Assembly (NCBI GenBank): GCA_004560375.1
Contig: SFVC01000004.1
Coordinates: 24,506-88,505 of the forward strand
Reading direction: 5' to 3'
DNA from: a bacterium
GTDB lineage: Bacteria; Bacillota; Clostridia; Oscillospirales; Oscillospiraceae
Length of the DNA: 64,000 nucleotides
Numbering within the stretch: the stretch's first letter is position 1; every line of letters starts with the position of its first letter. Below the pieces are notes generated by a model. It ran no database searches, had not been told where the DNA came from, and saw only the letters and a list, made by a program, of their open reading frames with translations. The position numbers and the translations under genes were made by a program. Below, piece by piece: positions 43,256 to 57,000 of the stretch.

Positions 43256-43284
43256 TGGACAATTCTTTATTTTAATGGTAAAAT
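43256..43284 (+). promoter_or_regulatory. Promoter of the giant surface-protein gene
   Basis: TGGACA (43256-43261) and TAAAAT (43279-43284) are spaced by 17 nt, 28 nt before the start. The surrounding sequence is AT-rich. Confidence 0.7.
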
Positions 43285-43312
43285 ATAAGGTGCTATGTTG
43301 GGAGGTTATCGC

Positions 43313-45049
43313 ATGAAACGCAGGGTAGTAAGCTTTATCACCATGTTAGCGCTGTTCCTGAACCTGTGCCCCATCTGGGCGCTGGCCGCCGAGCCTCAGG
43401 AAACCGTAACGCTGATTGAGAACACGGTTTTTGAGAAGCCATATGTGGTGTCTAAGACGGTGAAGCTGGATACAACCGCTCAGTACACCCTCACTGGGAC
43501 GGACTCCGCCGCCATCCAGGTCACCGGAACCGGTGTGCTCACCCTCAGCGGAACGGTTGTCTCCGAGAACGGCGCCGGCGTGGAGGTTCAGTCCGGCGGC
43601 CAGCTGTACCTTGAGGAGCCCATCAATATCACCGGCGCCACCTATGCCCTGGATATCGCCGAGGGAGCAACGGTTCGGCTTGCTCCCGGCACCTATTCCG
43701 GGACAGCAGCCGCCATCCGTATGGCGAGCGGCAATTATGCCGATCTGCTGGGGACAGGCTACGCTTTTTTGGGCGGCGACGGCAACCCGATCTCCCCGGA
43801 ACTCCTGGCCAACGCCACAACGCTCACCGTTGGCCAGTGCACGAAACACAGTACGGATCACACCAGCAGGATCTACGCCTGCGAACCCGGCAAAACCACC
43901 CACACCTGGACTTGCAAGTACTGCAAGGCGACTGGGTCGGAACCGTGTACCTTCAGCTTTGTTCAGGACGGAGACGGAACGGGTACCTGCGCGGACTGCG
44001 GCAACGGACTTGCCATCGACGTGAACCAGGACGATCTGTCCAACCTGGTCTATGACGGCACCGTCAAGCCGGAGCAGGTAAGGGTCACTGTCACTCTGAC
44101 CGACGGCACGGTACTGACGAAGGGCACGGATTTCAACGTGAACATTGAGAAAATCACCAACGCCGGTCAGGCCACCGTGACCGTCACCGGCATCACCTTC
44201 AACGGCACCTTTGTCAAGACCTACACCGTGGAGCAGGCCCAGCCGGGAATTAGCTGGGACAACACCTCCTATACCACAAACTATGACGGCAGCGCGGTTA
44301 CCGCCGGTGAGCTGCCCCAGATCAACATTACCATTAACACATCGACCGGCGAGGATCTGCATCCACTTCTGAAGTACCAGTACCAAAAAGACGGCGACAC
44401 TGGTTTCACCGACGGTCTGCCCACAAACGCCGGAACCTATCAGGTCAAGGCTTACCTGGAGGAGAGCCAGAACTACGAAGCGGCGGAGACAAACCCGCTT
44501 CTGACGCTGACCATCAACCCGATCAACCCCATCACGGTTGCCCCCCGTGCCACAACGCCGACGTACAACCGCACCGCCCAGGAGCTGGTCACGGCGGGCA
44601 CGCTGGATCCCGTGGCTGAGCGCGACGGCCTGACCATTGAATTCGCGACAAGTGAGAACGGCCCCTGGTCTACCGATATCCCCACCGGTACCAACGCATA
44701 CGATAGCTACCGCGTCTGGTACACAGTAATGGTGCCCGCGGATGTCGCCGGAAACTATAATGCGCTGGACTCCTACCCGGCGGAGATCGCCAACGTAAAG
44801 ATCCAGCGCAAATCCATCACGCCCGTAGTCACCCTGTCGCAGTACAGCTACCTGTACGACAGCGGGTACCATGAGCCCACGGTCACGGTCATAGACGACG
44901 AAGATGGGCATTACGTGATCAACCCGTTGGACAACGAGTACACGGTGTCGTATGAAAATAACCGGGACGTGAGCACCGACGACAAGCCGGCCAAGGTGGT
45001 GGTGACCGACAAACCCCTAACGGAGGCAACTACGACCTTGATACGGTGA
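43313..45049 (+). CDS. Giant SLH-anchored MBG/YDG repeat adhesin, N-terminal part (frameshifted)
   Basis: This frame holds the signal peptide and first repeats of the protein completed by the frame at 45046. The ATG at 43313 has GGGAGG upstream. MKRRVVSFITMLALFLNLCP followed by IWALAAEP is a clear signal peptide. A parallel-beta-like segment follows (ALDIAEGATVRLAPGTYSGT), then a CxxC..CxxC zinc-like unit (CKYCKATGSEPC, CADCGNG), then an MBG unit (PTYNRTAQELVTAG) and a YDG-type unit (YDSGYHEPTVTVIDD). The frame ends at 45049 after DKP, just where sister repeats continue with GGNY. A -1 shift in the CCCC run at 45014-45017 restores it. Frameshift, sequence error or phase switch are all possible. 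Confidence 0.85.
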   Translation: MKRRVVSFITMLALFLNLCPIWALAAEPQETVTLIENTVFEKPYVVSKTVKLDTTAQYTLTGTDSAAIQVTGTGVLTLSGTVVSENGAGVEVQSGGQLYLEEPINITGATYALDIAEGATVRLAPGTYSGTAAAIRMASGNYADLLGTGYAFLGGDGNPISPELLANATTLTVGQCTKHSTDHTSRIYACEPGKTTHTWTCKYCKATGSEPCTFSFVQDGDGTGTCADCGNGLAIDVNQDDLSNLVYDGTVKPEQVRVTVTLTDGTVLTKGTDFNVNIEKITNAGQATVTVTGITFNGTFVKTYTVEQAQPGISWDNTSYTTNYDGSAVTAGELPQINITINTSTGEDLHPLLKYQYQKDGDTGFTDGLPTNAGTYQVKAYLEESQNYEAAETNPLLTLTINPINPITVAPRATTPTYNRTAQELVTAGTLDPVAERDGLTIEFATSENGPWSTDIPTGTNAYDSYRVWYTVMVPADVAGNYNALDSYPAEIANVKIQRKSITPVVTLSQYSYLYDSGYHEPTVTVIDDEDGHYVINPLDNEYTVSYENNRDVSTDDKPAKVVVTDKPLTEATTTLIR

Positions 45050-48000
45050 CGGTCGAGTTCAAGATCACCAGCAAGACCCAGGACACCCTGTCCATCACCA
45101 ACAAGCCCGACACCTTCACCTACGGGGATAAGTTTACCCTGCAAACCTCCGGCGGCTCGGGCAACGGCGACGTCACCTGGGAGATCACCAACGGCAAAGA
45201 CACCATTGCAACCGTTGACGCAACCAGCGGCCAGGTCACTATCACCGGCCACGGCTCCGTCACCGTGAAGGCGACAAAATCCGGCGCAGACCCCGATAGC
45301 GGCGTGGTGAACTACGAGGACGCCACCGCCGTCTGGACGTTCACGGCGGACAAGAAGCCGGTCACCGCCACGGTGACGGCGGAGGACAAGGACTATGACG
45401 GCAACGCAACCGCCACGATCCACGCTGTGGTGAAGGACGGCGACTTGGCCTTCCCCGGGGACAAGATCACCATCACCGGCCTGACCGGCACGTTTGACGA
45501 TGAAAACGCCGGTGTGGGCAAGACGGTGACTGTGGTCACCACGGGCGCAACGATTACTGGTAACCATTCCGAGCACTACGACGTCTCCTACTCCGCCACC
45601 ACCGTCCAGGCCACCATCCGCAAGGCGGTGGCAGAGATCACGACCGCGCCGGTTCCCGCGAACTTGATCTACAACGGCACGGCCCAGGCGCTGATCGCCA
45701 CTGGGGCGGTGGTTGACCCTGCCGATGTTCCGGTGGAATACTCCCTGAGCGAAACCGGAACCTACTCCACCGACTTCCCGGAGGGCACCAACGCGGGCAC
45801 CTACACCGTCTGGTATCGCGTTCAGGAAACCCCCAATTACACCGGTCTGGCTCCGGCCAGCGTGAACGTGACGATCGACAAAAAGTCTGTGAATCCCACC
45901 ATCACGTTGGATCAGGATACCTTCACCTACGATGGCGCGCCCAAGGAGCCGGTTGTCACCCTCTACGAGGCCGACGGGGCGACACTGATCCCCGCCGGAG
46001 AGTACACGGTGGCCTACAGCGGCAACGTCAACGTGGGCACCGCCACCGTAACCGCCACGGCGAAGGCCGACGGCAACTACACGTTTGCAAACGCCCCTGT
46101 TACGGCAACCTTCACTATCGAGAAGGAACAGGCCAAGGTACTCACCGCTCCGAAGGCGGCGGGCCTTCCGCTGGTGTTCAGTACCTATGCCCAGGAGCTG
46201 GTGACGGCGGGCACAGCCTCCGGCGGCACCATGGTCTATTCCACGGATGGCGAGAGCGGGCCCTATTCCGAGAATATCCCCACCAAGACCGACGCCGGAA
46301 CCTACAACGTATATTATAAGGTGCAGGGCGACAGCAACCACAGCGATTCTGACGTATGTGCGGTGCCTGTGACCGTCACCATCGCCCCCAAGACGGTGAA
46401 GGATCCCACCATCGAGTTGTACCAGGACGATGGCACTACCCCGCTGGCCAGCTACACCTATGACGGCAACCCCAAAGAACCCAATGTCGTGGTCAAGGAT
46501 GGCAGCGATATCATAGCCGCAACGGAATACAATGTCGTCTACAGCGACAACACCGACGCTGGCCACGGCACGGTGAACATCACCGACAAGCCGGGCGGCA
46601 ACTACACCGTGACGGGCTCCGCCACCTTTGTTATCAACAAGGCGAATATCGTATTCGATCCGGTCCCCACGGCGGCCACCCTCACCTATAACGGCACGGC
46701 CCAGGAGCTGCTGGTTCCCGGCACCACCACCGGCGGCACGGTTCAGTACGCGCTGAACAGCGCCACCTCCACCTACTCCGACGCCATCCCCACGGGCGTC
46801 AACGCGGGGACATACAACGTCTATTATAAGGTGACCGGGGACAAGAACCACAACGACCTCCCGGTGCAGGGGCCTGTGGCCGTAACCATCGCCCGTAAGC
46901 AACTGACCGACATCACCATCGAGCTGACGCCCAATAGCTTTGCCTACGATGGCACGGTGCATCTGCCCATGGTCACCGTCAAGGACGGGGACACGGTGCT
47001 GCCCGTCGGCGAGTATACCTGGAAATGCACTGACGATGCGGCGAATGAGGTTACCACCCCCACCCAGGGCGGTACTTACACCATCACCGTCTCCGACAAG
47101 ACCGGCGGCAACTACGACCTGACCAACGCGGCCCCCAAGACCGCGGACTTCATCATCGGCAAGGCCGCCCAGGCGGAGCTGGTGATCGAGGACATCCCGG
47201 CCACCACCTTCTACGGCGACACGTTTACCCTGAAAGCCACCGGCGGCTCCGGCGACGGTGCTTTGAAGTGGAGCGCGACAGGCCCGGCCACTATGAATGA
47301 TGGCACATTGACTATCACCGGCGTGGGCACTGTCAACGTCACGGTGATCAAGGAGGGAAACACAAACTATCAGGAAACCTCCGCCCACTGGACGTTTACC
47401 GCCGCGCCCAAGCCGGTGACGGCTTCCATCGTGGTTGACAATAAGGACTATGACGGCACCACCGCCGCCACGGTGGCCTCCGCCGATATCACCGCCGACC
47501 TGGTGACCGTAAATGGCACAACTGACACGGTGACGATTGACCCAACCAGCATTACCGCTGCCTTTGACACCCCCAATGCGGGCACGGGCAAGACGGTCAC
47601 GCTGGACACCAGCAAGGTGAACGTAGCCGGTGACGCGGCCAGCAAGTACGCCATCAGCTACCCCGCCACGGTGACGGCGGACATCACCCGGGCGACCACA
47701 ACGATCACCAGCACCCCCGCGGCCATCCCCCTGCTGACCTACAGCGGACAGCCCCAGGCGCTGGTGACGGCGGGCCAGACCAACGTGGGCTTCCTGGTGT
47801 ACTCTCTGGACGGCACCAATTTCTCCCGGGAGATCCCCACCGGTACCAACGCCAGAACCTACAATGTCTATTATAAGGTAGACGGAACCGCCGACTACAC
47901 CGGCGTGGCCGCGAACACGACGCCCATTTCTGTAACCATCGTCCCCAAGAATATCACGCCGAAGATTGAGCTGTCGGAGACCTCCTACAAGTACGACGGA

Positions 48001-51000
48001 ACCCAAAAAGCGCCGAAGGTCACCCTCAAAGACGGCGACACCGTGATCCATGAGAACCAGTACACCGTCACGTGGGAGGGCACCAAGTCGCAGACGGAAG
48101 CCGATATGCTGCGGGTCGCCGACACCTATAAGGCCACCATCACAAACGTGGCCAATGGAAACTACACGTTCAATGTAACCGCCTCGGTGGAGATCACCCC
48201 GGCGGAGCAGGCCGCCCTGCATATCACCGGCCAGCCCGAGCACGTCTACTACGGCAACGTGATCACCACCCTGGGCACTGAAGGCGGCACCGGGGACACT
48301 AAGGACGACACGGTGAAGTGGAGCGTTACGTCGAACGGAAACAACGCCACCATCGAGGAGAGCACCGGTAAGCTCACCATCACAGGCACCGGGGCCGTCA
48401 CGGTGCGGGCGGAGCGTACCGTTCCCAACTACGGCACCGTAGGGGACAACTGGAACTTTACCGTGGAGCCCAAGCCGGTGACGGCGGAAGTGTCCGTTGC
48501 GTCGAAAACCTACGACGGCACCACCAGCATTGCCGCTGGAGATATTACGGCAAACGTGAAGGCCGCCGATCTGGTGGGCACCGATACCGTCACACTCACC
48601 GGCCTGAAGGGCACCTATGCCGACCCCAACGTAGGCACCGGCAAGACGATCACGCTGGACAGCACCAACGCGACTGCGGATAATACCGATAAGTACGCTG
48701 TTAGCTACCCCGCCACCGTCAAAGGCGATATCACGCCGAAGGGCGTCAACGTGACGGTGACCTTGTCCGACTATGACTTGAAGACGGATACCTCTGTAAC
48801 ACCCAATGTCTCCTACTACGAGTACGACGGCACGGCGAAGGAGCCCAAGGTCACAGTCAAATACACCGAGGACAGCACGGACAAAGTGATCCCGGCCAGC
48901 AACTACACGGTGGAGTACAGCAACAACAAGAACGTCAGCACCAGCACCGAAAAGGCCGCTGTCACCGTCACGGCCAAGGACGGCGGCAACTACACCTTTA
49001 CCGCCGCGCCGGTGAACTTTGAGATCCGCAGCGCCGCCGCGGTGCTGACCTCCAGCCCCCAGGCCAAGGATCTGACCTACGAGAAAGGGACGGAACAAGA
49101 GCTGGTGACGGTAGGCACAGCCTCCGGTGGTACGGTGATGTATAAGCTGAGCACCGCCACCGACAGCGACCCCAACGCCGAGTCCGGCTACGGTACGGCC
49201 ATCCCGAAAGCTGAGAACGCGGGCACCTACACGGTCTATTATAAGGTGCAGGGCGATGACAACCACAACGACACCGCCCCCGGCCAAGTGCCCGTCACCA
49301 TCAAGCCCAAGGAGATCACCCCCGCCATCACGCTGAGCACCACTTCCTATGTCTATGACGGCACCGCAAAAAGGCCCGATGTCACCGTCAAGGACGGCAA
49401 CGACGAGATATCTGGCACCGAGTACAGCGTATCCTACCGGGACAACGTGAACGCCGGCACGGCCACGGTGACCGTCAGCGACGCCAACGGCGGCAACTAC
49501 ATCGTGAACGGCTCGGTGACCTTTGAGATCACAAAGGCGACTCCCACCGTTACGGCTCCCACGGCGATTGACGGCTTGCAGTACAACGGCGAGCTCCAGG
49601 ACCTGGTCACAGCGGGCGTCACCAGCGAGGGCACCGTGGTCTATTCGGTGAACGGCGGGAACTACTCCTCCGCCATCCCCACGGCCTCCGCGGAGGGCAC
49701 CTATACCATTAACTGGAAGGTGCAGGGCGACGCCAACCACAGCGACACGGCCCCGGCAACCCTGAGCGTGGAGATTGCGAAAAACACGGTAAACAACCCC
49801 ACCATCACCCTGTCCTCGGATCAGTTCAAGTACAACGGCAGCCAGCAAAAGCCCACCATCACCGTCAGCGACGACCACAGCCGTGTGATCCCGGAGCATG
49901 AGTACACGGTGAGCATTACCGGTACAAACGGCAATGTCGGTATGGTGGACGTGGACACCTACACCATCAAGATTACGACGCCTGCGACCTCCAATTACGT
50001 CATAGCGGACGATGGCACAGTCAACAACACCCGGACATTTAAGATCGTCCCGGCGGATCAGGAGACCATCTCCATCACGGGCACCCCGGCCCAGGTTCGC
50101 TACGGCGACGCCATCCAACTGGGCGTCTCGGGCGGCACCGGCAGCGGGACGGTGACCTGGACGGTCGCGGCAAAGGACGGCAGCACTACCATCACCACCG
50201 GCATCAGCTCCACCGGCCTGCTCACCGTGAAGGATGTGAACACGCCCATCACGGTAACCGTGACCCGCACCAAGCCCAATTACGGCGACGTATCCGCCAC
50301 CTGGGAGTTCACCGCCGCCAAGAAGCCGGTGACGGCGGAGGTGACCGTGGCGGCGAAGAACTGGGACGGCACCACGGGCGTTGACAACACCGCCATCACG
50401 GCCACCGTGAAAGCGGCTGACCTGGCCTTCACCGGCGACAACATCACCATCACCGACCTGACAGGCGCCTATGACAACACCAACGTGGGCACAGGTAAGA
50501 CGGTCACCCTGACCGGCGGAACGGTGGGCGGCACCAACGCGGATAAGTACGATGTGACAATCCCCGCCACCGCCACCGCGTCCATCCTGGCGGTGGCCGC
50601 GACGGTGGATACAGAACCGGCGGCGAACACCCTGACCTACGACGCCAGCCAGGCCCAGGAGCTGCTGGACAAAAACAATCCTGGACGCGCCACCGGCGGC
50701 ACCATGGCCTACTCCCTGGACGGCAACAATTTCACGCCTGCCATCCCCAAGGCCAAGGACGCCGGCACGTACACGGTCTACTACAAGGCCCAGGGCGACC
50801 AGAACCACACGGACAGCGCGGTGGACACTGTGAATGTGACCATTGCCCAGCAGTCCGTAACACCGCAGATCGAGCTGTCGCCCCCCAGCGGCCAGTACGA
50901 CGGAACCGTGCAGCAGCCCTCCGTCACGGTTCGGGACGGCGCGAACAACGTGATCCCCGCCAGCGAATATAAGGTGACCTACGTCACCGACGGCAGTAAG

Positions 51001-54000
51001 AACTGGAAGGATCGGGGCACGTACACGGTCAAGGTGGAGAACATCACCGGCGGCAACTATGAGATCAAAACGGCCACGAAAGATTTTACCATCAGCACCT
51101 CGGCCCAGGCCCCGCTGGAGATCGTCAACAAGCCCGGCCAGGTCTACTACGGCGACACCTTCACCCTCAGCGCCACCGGCGGCTCCAGCAACGAAACCGT
51201 CACATGGAGCAGCAGCGATGAAAACATCGCTCACATCGACGACAACGGGTTTGTCACCATCAAGGGCACAGGCCCCGCCACCATCACCGCCACCAAGGCG
51301 GGCGGCGGCAACTATGACGAGACCAAGGCCACCTATCCCCTCAACGCGCATAAGAAGCCGGTCACGGTGACGGTCACCGCCGACGACAGGGAGTACAAAG
51401 AGAACGATGTCTCTGCTACGATCCACTTCACCTGGAACGGCCTGGTGGGGACGGATAAAATTGACACAAAGGACTTGGTGGGAACATTTGATACCGAGAA
51501 TGTGGGCACGGGCAAGACGGTAACGGTTGGGCCCAAAGCGGGTGCTTCGCTGCCCACCAGCGACAAGTACGACTTTACCATCCCGGCCACCACCACCGCG
51601 TCCATTACCAAGGCGGTTGCGGCAGCGCCCAGCGTGACGGCGGTGGAAAACCTGGAATACAATCGCGCGGCCCAGGCCCTTGTGAAAGACGGTGACGCCA
51701 ACACCCTCTACTCCGCCTCCAGAGACGGTGTGTATTCTTCGACCGTTCCCACCGGAACCAACGCGGGGACTTACACCGTCTGGTACAAGGCGCAGGGGGA
51801 CGTCAATCATAACGACTCCGAGCCGCAGTCCATTTCGGTGACCATCAGCCCCAAGCCGCTGACTGTGGACGCTTCCAATGTCGAGCTGTCCGGCAACGAC
51901 CTCAAGACGGATACCTCCGGTACGGGCAAAGTCTACTACTATGAGTACGATGGCACCGAGAAAACACCCACTGTTGTCATCAAGGACGGCTCGGCGGTAA
52001 TTCCCGCCAGCGAGTACACGGTCACCTACAGCAACAACAAGAACGCAACCACTGCCGACAAAAAGGCCACCGTCACCATCACGGACAAAGAGGGCAGCAA
52101 CTACGTGATCAGCGTCACCGGCACGGTGAGCTTTGAGATCCACAGCGTCGCCGCCGTGCTGACCGGCGCGCCCCAGGATCGGAACCTGACCTACAACGGA
52201 GCGGCCCAGCAGCTGGTGACCGTGGGCACCGCCACCGGCGGACACATCGAGTACGCGCTGACAAGCGCCCCCGCAGGTGAACCTGCCACTGGCAGCGACT
52301 TCAGCGCGACCATCCCGACGGGCACCAACGCGGGCACCTACACGGTGGACTACCAGGTGGTGGGTGAGGGCAGCTACTCGGACGGCCCCACCGGCTCGGT
52401 GACGGTGACCATCCAGCCCAAGACGGTGATCAGCCCGAAGATCACGGTGACAGGCGGCCCATTCACCTACAATGATGACGGTACGGCGCATACCCCGACT
52501 GTCACGGTCGAGGACGGCGGCACGACCATCGACGCCAGCGAGTACACCCTGTCCTACCAGAACAACGTCAACGCCGGCATCGCCACGGTGATCGTCGCCG
52601 ACAACAACGGCGGCAACTACACCGTCAACGGCACGGCCACCTTCCAGATCGGCAAGGCCGCCGCGACAGTTGGCACGCCCCCCGCGGGAAAAACCGGCCT
52701 GAAGTACAACGGCTCCGCCCAGGAGCTGATCACGGCGGGCAGCTCGTCCGATGGGACGATGGTGTATTCGCTGGACAAGGACGGCGAGTATTCCGCCGCC
52801 ATCCCCACCGGGAAAGGCGTGGACACCTACACCGTCTGGTACAAGGTGCAGGGCGACGGCAACCACGAGGATACCGAAGCGCAGCCGTTGACTGTTTCCA
52901 TCGCCGTCAACGACGTGACCAACCCCATCATTCAGGTGACCCCGGCCTCCGTGAAGTACACCGGGGAAAAACAGGAGCCTGCCATCACCGTCAAGGACGA
53001 CAACGGCCTGTTAATCGACGGCAGTGAGTACGAAGTGACGTATAAGGATACCACAAACAATAATACGGATCTGACTGCCGTGGGCACCTACACCGTGACC
53101 GTTACCGGTAAGAATACCAACTACTCGTTCAGCAAGACCGCCACCTTCACCATCACCCAGGCGGATCAGACGCCCCTGACCATCACCGGCACCTGGGAGC
53201 GGGTCTATTACGGCGACACCATCCAGCTGGGCACCACAGGCGGCATTGACGGCGGAACCGTGACCTGGAAGGTGACTGACGGCTCGCCCGCCAGCATTGA
53301 CACCAACGGGCTGCTCAAGATCACCGGCGTGGGCTCGGTCACGGTGACGGCCACCAGCACGGACGGCAACTACAAACCCCAGACCGCCACCTGGAACCTC
53401 TACGCGGACAAAAAGCCGGTGACCGCCGTTGTGACGGCGAAGGCGAAGGACTATGACGGCACTGAGGCTGCCACGGTAACCGCTACACTGCAAGACAGCG
53501 ACTTCGTGGGCACCGACAGCTTTACCATCACCCTGACCGCCTGCACCTTTGAGGATGCCAACGCCGGGGCGGACAAGAAGGTGACTGTGGTCAGCACCAA
53601 CCCGACCTTCACGCCCGACACGGGGAATCATGAGAACTACGCCATCAGCTACCCCAACACCGTTACCGCATCCATTACCAAGGCAAACGTGGACGAAACA
53701 AAGGTGACCGCTCCCGAGGCAGTGGACGATCTGAAGTACACCGGCCTGCCCCTGGCTCTGGTCACGGAGGGTTCCACGCCGGACGGCACCATGGAGTATT
53801 CGCTGGACGGCAGAACGTATTCCGCCAGCCTCCCCACCGGCACCAACGCGGGCAATTATGACGTCTGGTACCGTGTGAAGGGCGACGGCAACCACAACGA
53901 CGCGGCACCCGTGAAGCTGACCGAAACCAATAAGGTGACTATTGCCCCGCAGGAAGTGGACGCGGATAAACTTACCATCGAGTTCACACCCAGCGGCGCG

Positions 54001-57000
54001 TCCTACGACGGCCAGGAGCACAAGCCGGAGGTCATAGTGAAGGACTCCAATGGCCGGGTGATCCCGGCGGCGGAGTACACCGTCGGTTACGGCAGCACGA
54101 ACTGGAAGGACGTGGGAGACCACACGGTCACGATCACCGGCAAGACAGACGGCAACTACAGCATCACCGGGACGCCCACCGAGACATTTGCCATCCTCCC
54201 GGCGGGGCAGAGCCCGTTGTCCATCGTGGGCCAGCCCGGCACGGTTCAGTACGGCGATGTCTTTACCCTCAGCGCCAACGGCGGCTCGGGAACGGGGGCC
54301 GTGACCTGGGAGAGCAGTGACAGCACAGTCGCCTTCGTCAACAGCCAGAACGGCCGGGTGGAGATCAAGAAGGCCGGCGGGCCGGTCACCATCACGGTGA
54401 GAAAAGCCGCCGGCGGCGGCTACGCCGAAACCACGGCCACCTGGACGTTCAGCGCGGAGAAGCGGCCCGCCACGGCCATTGTGACCGCCCGGAACAAGCC
54501 CTATGACGGCAATACCACGGCCACGGTGGACGTCACCTGGAAGGACGGCGACCTGCTGAACGGCGACACCATCACGCTGAGCCTGACCGGCGCGTTTGAC
54601 GACGCCAACGTGGGCACAGACAAGATCGTCCGGATTACCGGCACGGCCCCCGCAAGCGACAAGTATGCGGTCACCTTCAACAACACGACCACTGCCTCCA
54701 TCACCGCCACACAGGCCACGGTGTCCGGCGTGCAGTCGGGGCCGTGGACCTACAACGGCAGCGGGATATCCCTGCTCCAGGGCGGCTCGGCAACGCACGG
54801 CACCATCGTCTACTCCCGGAACGGGGTAGACTTCATGGAGACCTCCCCCACGGAGACAAACGCGGGCAAGTACACAGTCTACTACAAGGCCCGGGGCAAC
54901 ACGAACTACGCCGACAGCGACGTGCGTATGGTGGAGGTGACCATCCAGCCCAAGACGGTGAGCAGCCCCACCATCGATCTGGCGTCTGACAGCGTTGAGT
55001 ACGACGGTACCGTGAAGGAGCCCGACGTGGTGCGCGTCCTGGACGGCGCCAACGTGATCCCCGCCGGCGAATACACGGTGAGCTACAGCAACAACATCAA
55101 TGTGGGCACGACCGCCAAGGTCACCATCACCGACGTGGCCGGCGGCAACTACACCGTCAGCGGAAGCAGGAACTTCGCCATCACGGCGGGGGCCGCATCT
55201 CTGACCAATGCACCGCAGCCGAATAACCGTACCTACGACGGCTCGGCTCAGCCTCTGGTGACGGCGGGCTCCGCGGTCAACGGCAAGGTGGTGTACTCCC
55301 TGACACAGGGGAGCGGCTACAGCACGTCGATTCCTGTGAAGACAGACGCGGACACTTACACAGTCTGGTACAAGGTGCAGGGCGAAAACGGCGCGGCCGA
55401 TACCACGGAGGCTTATGTGACGGTGACGATTGCGCGCAAGCCGGTCACGCCCACTATCCTGGTGGGGGGACAGTCCCCCTACTCGGTGACCTACACCGGA
55501 AGCGCCCAGACGCCCGCTGTGACCGTAATTGTAGATGGTAAGCCGCTTACGCAAAACGTTGATTACACAGCCCTCTACAGCAACAATATCAACGTAGGCA
55601 CCGCGACGGTCACAGTTCAGAGCACAGGCGGCAATCACCAGTTCTATGTGCCTGTGACGTTTGAGATCACAAAGGATAAGGCCACGTTTACGCGGGAACC
55701 GCTGCCCCCGTTAGACGACCTGTATTACACCGGGGAGCCTCAGGAGTTGGTTAGAAGGGGAACCGCAAATAACGGCGGTATCGTGCTCTATTCGCTGGAC
55801 AACGTCGCGTATTCCACCGCGATCCCCAAGGGGACTGAGCGGGGCGCCTACACGGTCTACGCCAAGATTCAGGCCAGCGAACTGTATGCCGAGAGCGACG
55901 TTGTGATCCTCGACGTGGAGATCGGCAAGAACGTGGTGACAGATACTCCAGATTATGATCTGTCGGCTACGAACTTCCCCTACACTGGAAGCGAGGTGCA
56001 GCCCACCGTTACCCTATGGGACGATGATGGCTATGAGATTGACAGCAGCGAGTATACGCTGCGGTACAGCAACAACATCGCGGTGGGCACCGCCACCATC
56101 AAGGTCACTTGTAAGAGAAACGGCAACTACAGCTTCAATCAGTTCAGCATAACTTTCCAGATCGTTGACGCCACCCAGACCCCGCTGGCCATCACCGGCA
56201 AGCAGGACGCCGTGTACTACGGCGACACCCTCAGCCTGGGCGCCAGCGGCGGCGGCAGCGGCACAGTGACGTGGAGCAGCAGCGACTCGAACATTGCCGA
56301 CATCGGCCAGACCACCGGCGTGGTGTCGATCAAGAAGTCGGGCAGCGTCACCATCACGGCCACCAAGGGCAGCAGCACCGACACCTGGACGTTTGTTGCC
56401 AATCCCAAGCCGGTTACGGCCACGGTGTATGCGGCGGATAAGGTCTACGACGGCGATAACACCGCCACACTGACCGTTGCCCTCAGCGGACTGCTTCCCG
56501 ACGACAGCGTCAGCCTGACCGCCAGCGGCAGCTTCATTGACGAGAAGGCCGGGGCGAACAAGAACGTCCTCATTACCGGCTTGAACGTCTCAGATGATGT
56601 CCGCGCCAAGTACGACATCAGCTACAACAGCACGACCACGGCGTCCATCACGCCGAAGCCCGCCAGCGTGTCGGACACAGGCAAACCGATACTGGCCGGA
56701 TCCCTGACCTACAACGGCGGCGCCCAGCCCCTGCTGACAAGCGGCGGCACGGCGGAGGGCGGCAACCTGATGTATTCGCTGGACGGCCAGGACTACCGCT
56801 ACAAGATCCCCACGGGGACGGACGCGGATACCTACACGGTCTGGTACAAGGTCGAAGCCAGTGATGAGAACCACAAGGACAGCGCACCCGTGAAGCTGGG
56901 GGATGTGATAATCAGCGCCGACCCCAATACGCCCACGGTTCAGTGCAATCCGAGCTCGTTCCCCTATGACGGGACAGAGAAGACGCCCACCATTGTCGTC

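Noticed and set aside
45008..45022. Programmed -1 ribosomal frameshift site in the giant gene
   Set aside because: In-phase codons are GAC AAA CCC CTA, which do not make an X-XXY-YYZ slippery heptamer, and no clear downstream pseudoknot was seen. An indel is more likely.
44911..52866. A 2,651-codon open frame antisense to the giant adhesin, and an 875-codon one at 53011-55638
   Set aside because: They mirror the sense repeats, have no ribosome sites, and their composition (runs of Val/Gly/His/Arg) is what the reverse strand of Thr/Asn/Gly/Tyr-rich repeats gives. Shadows of biased codon use.
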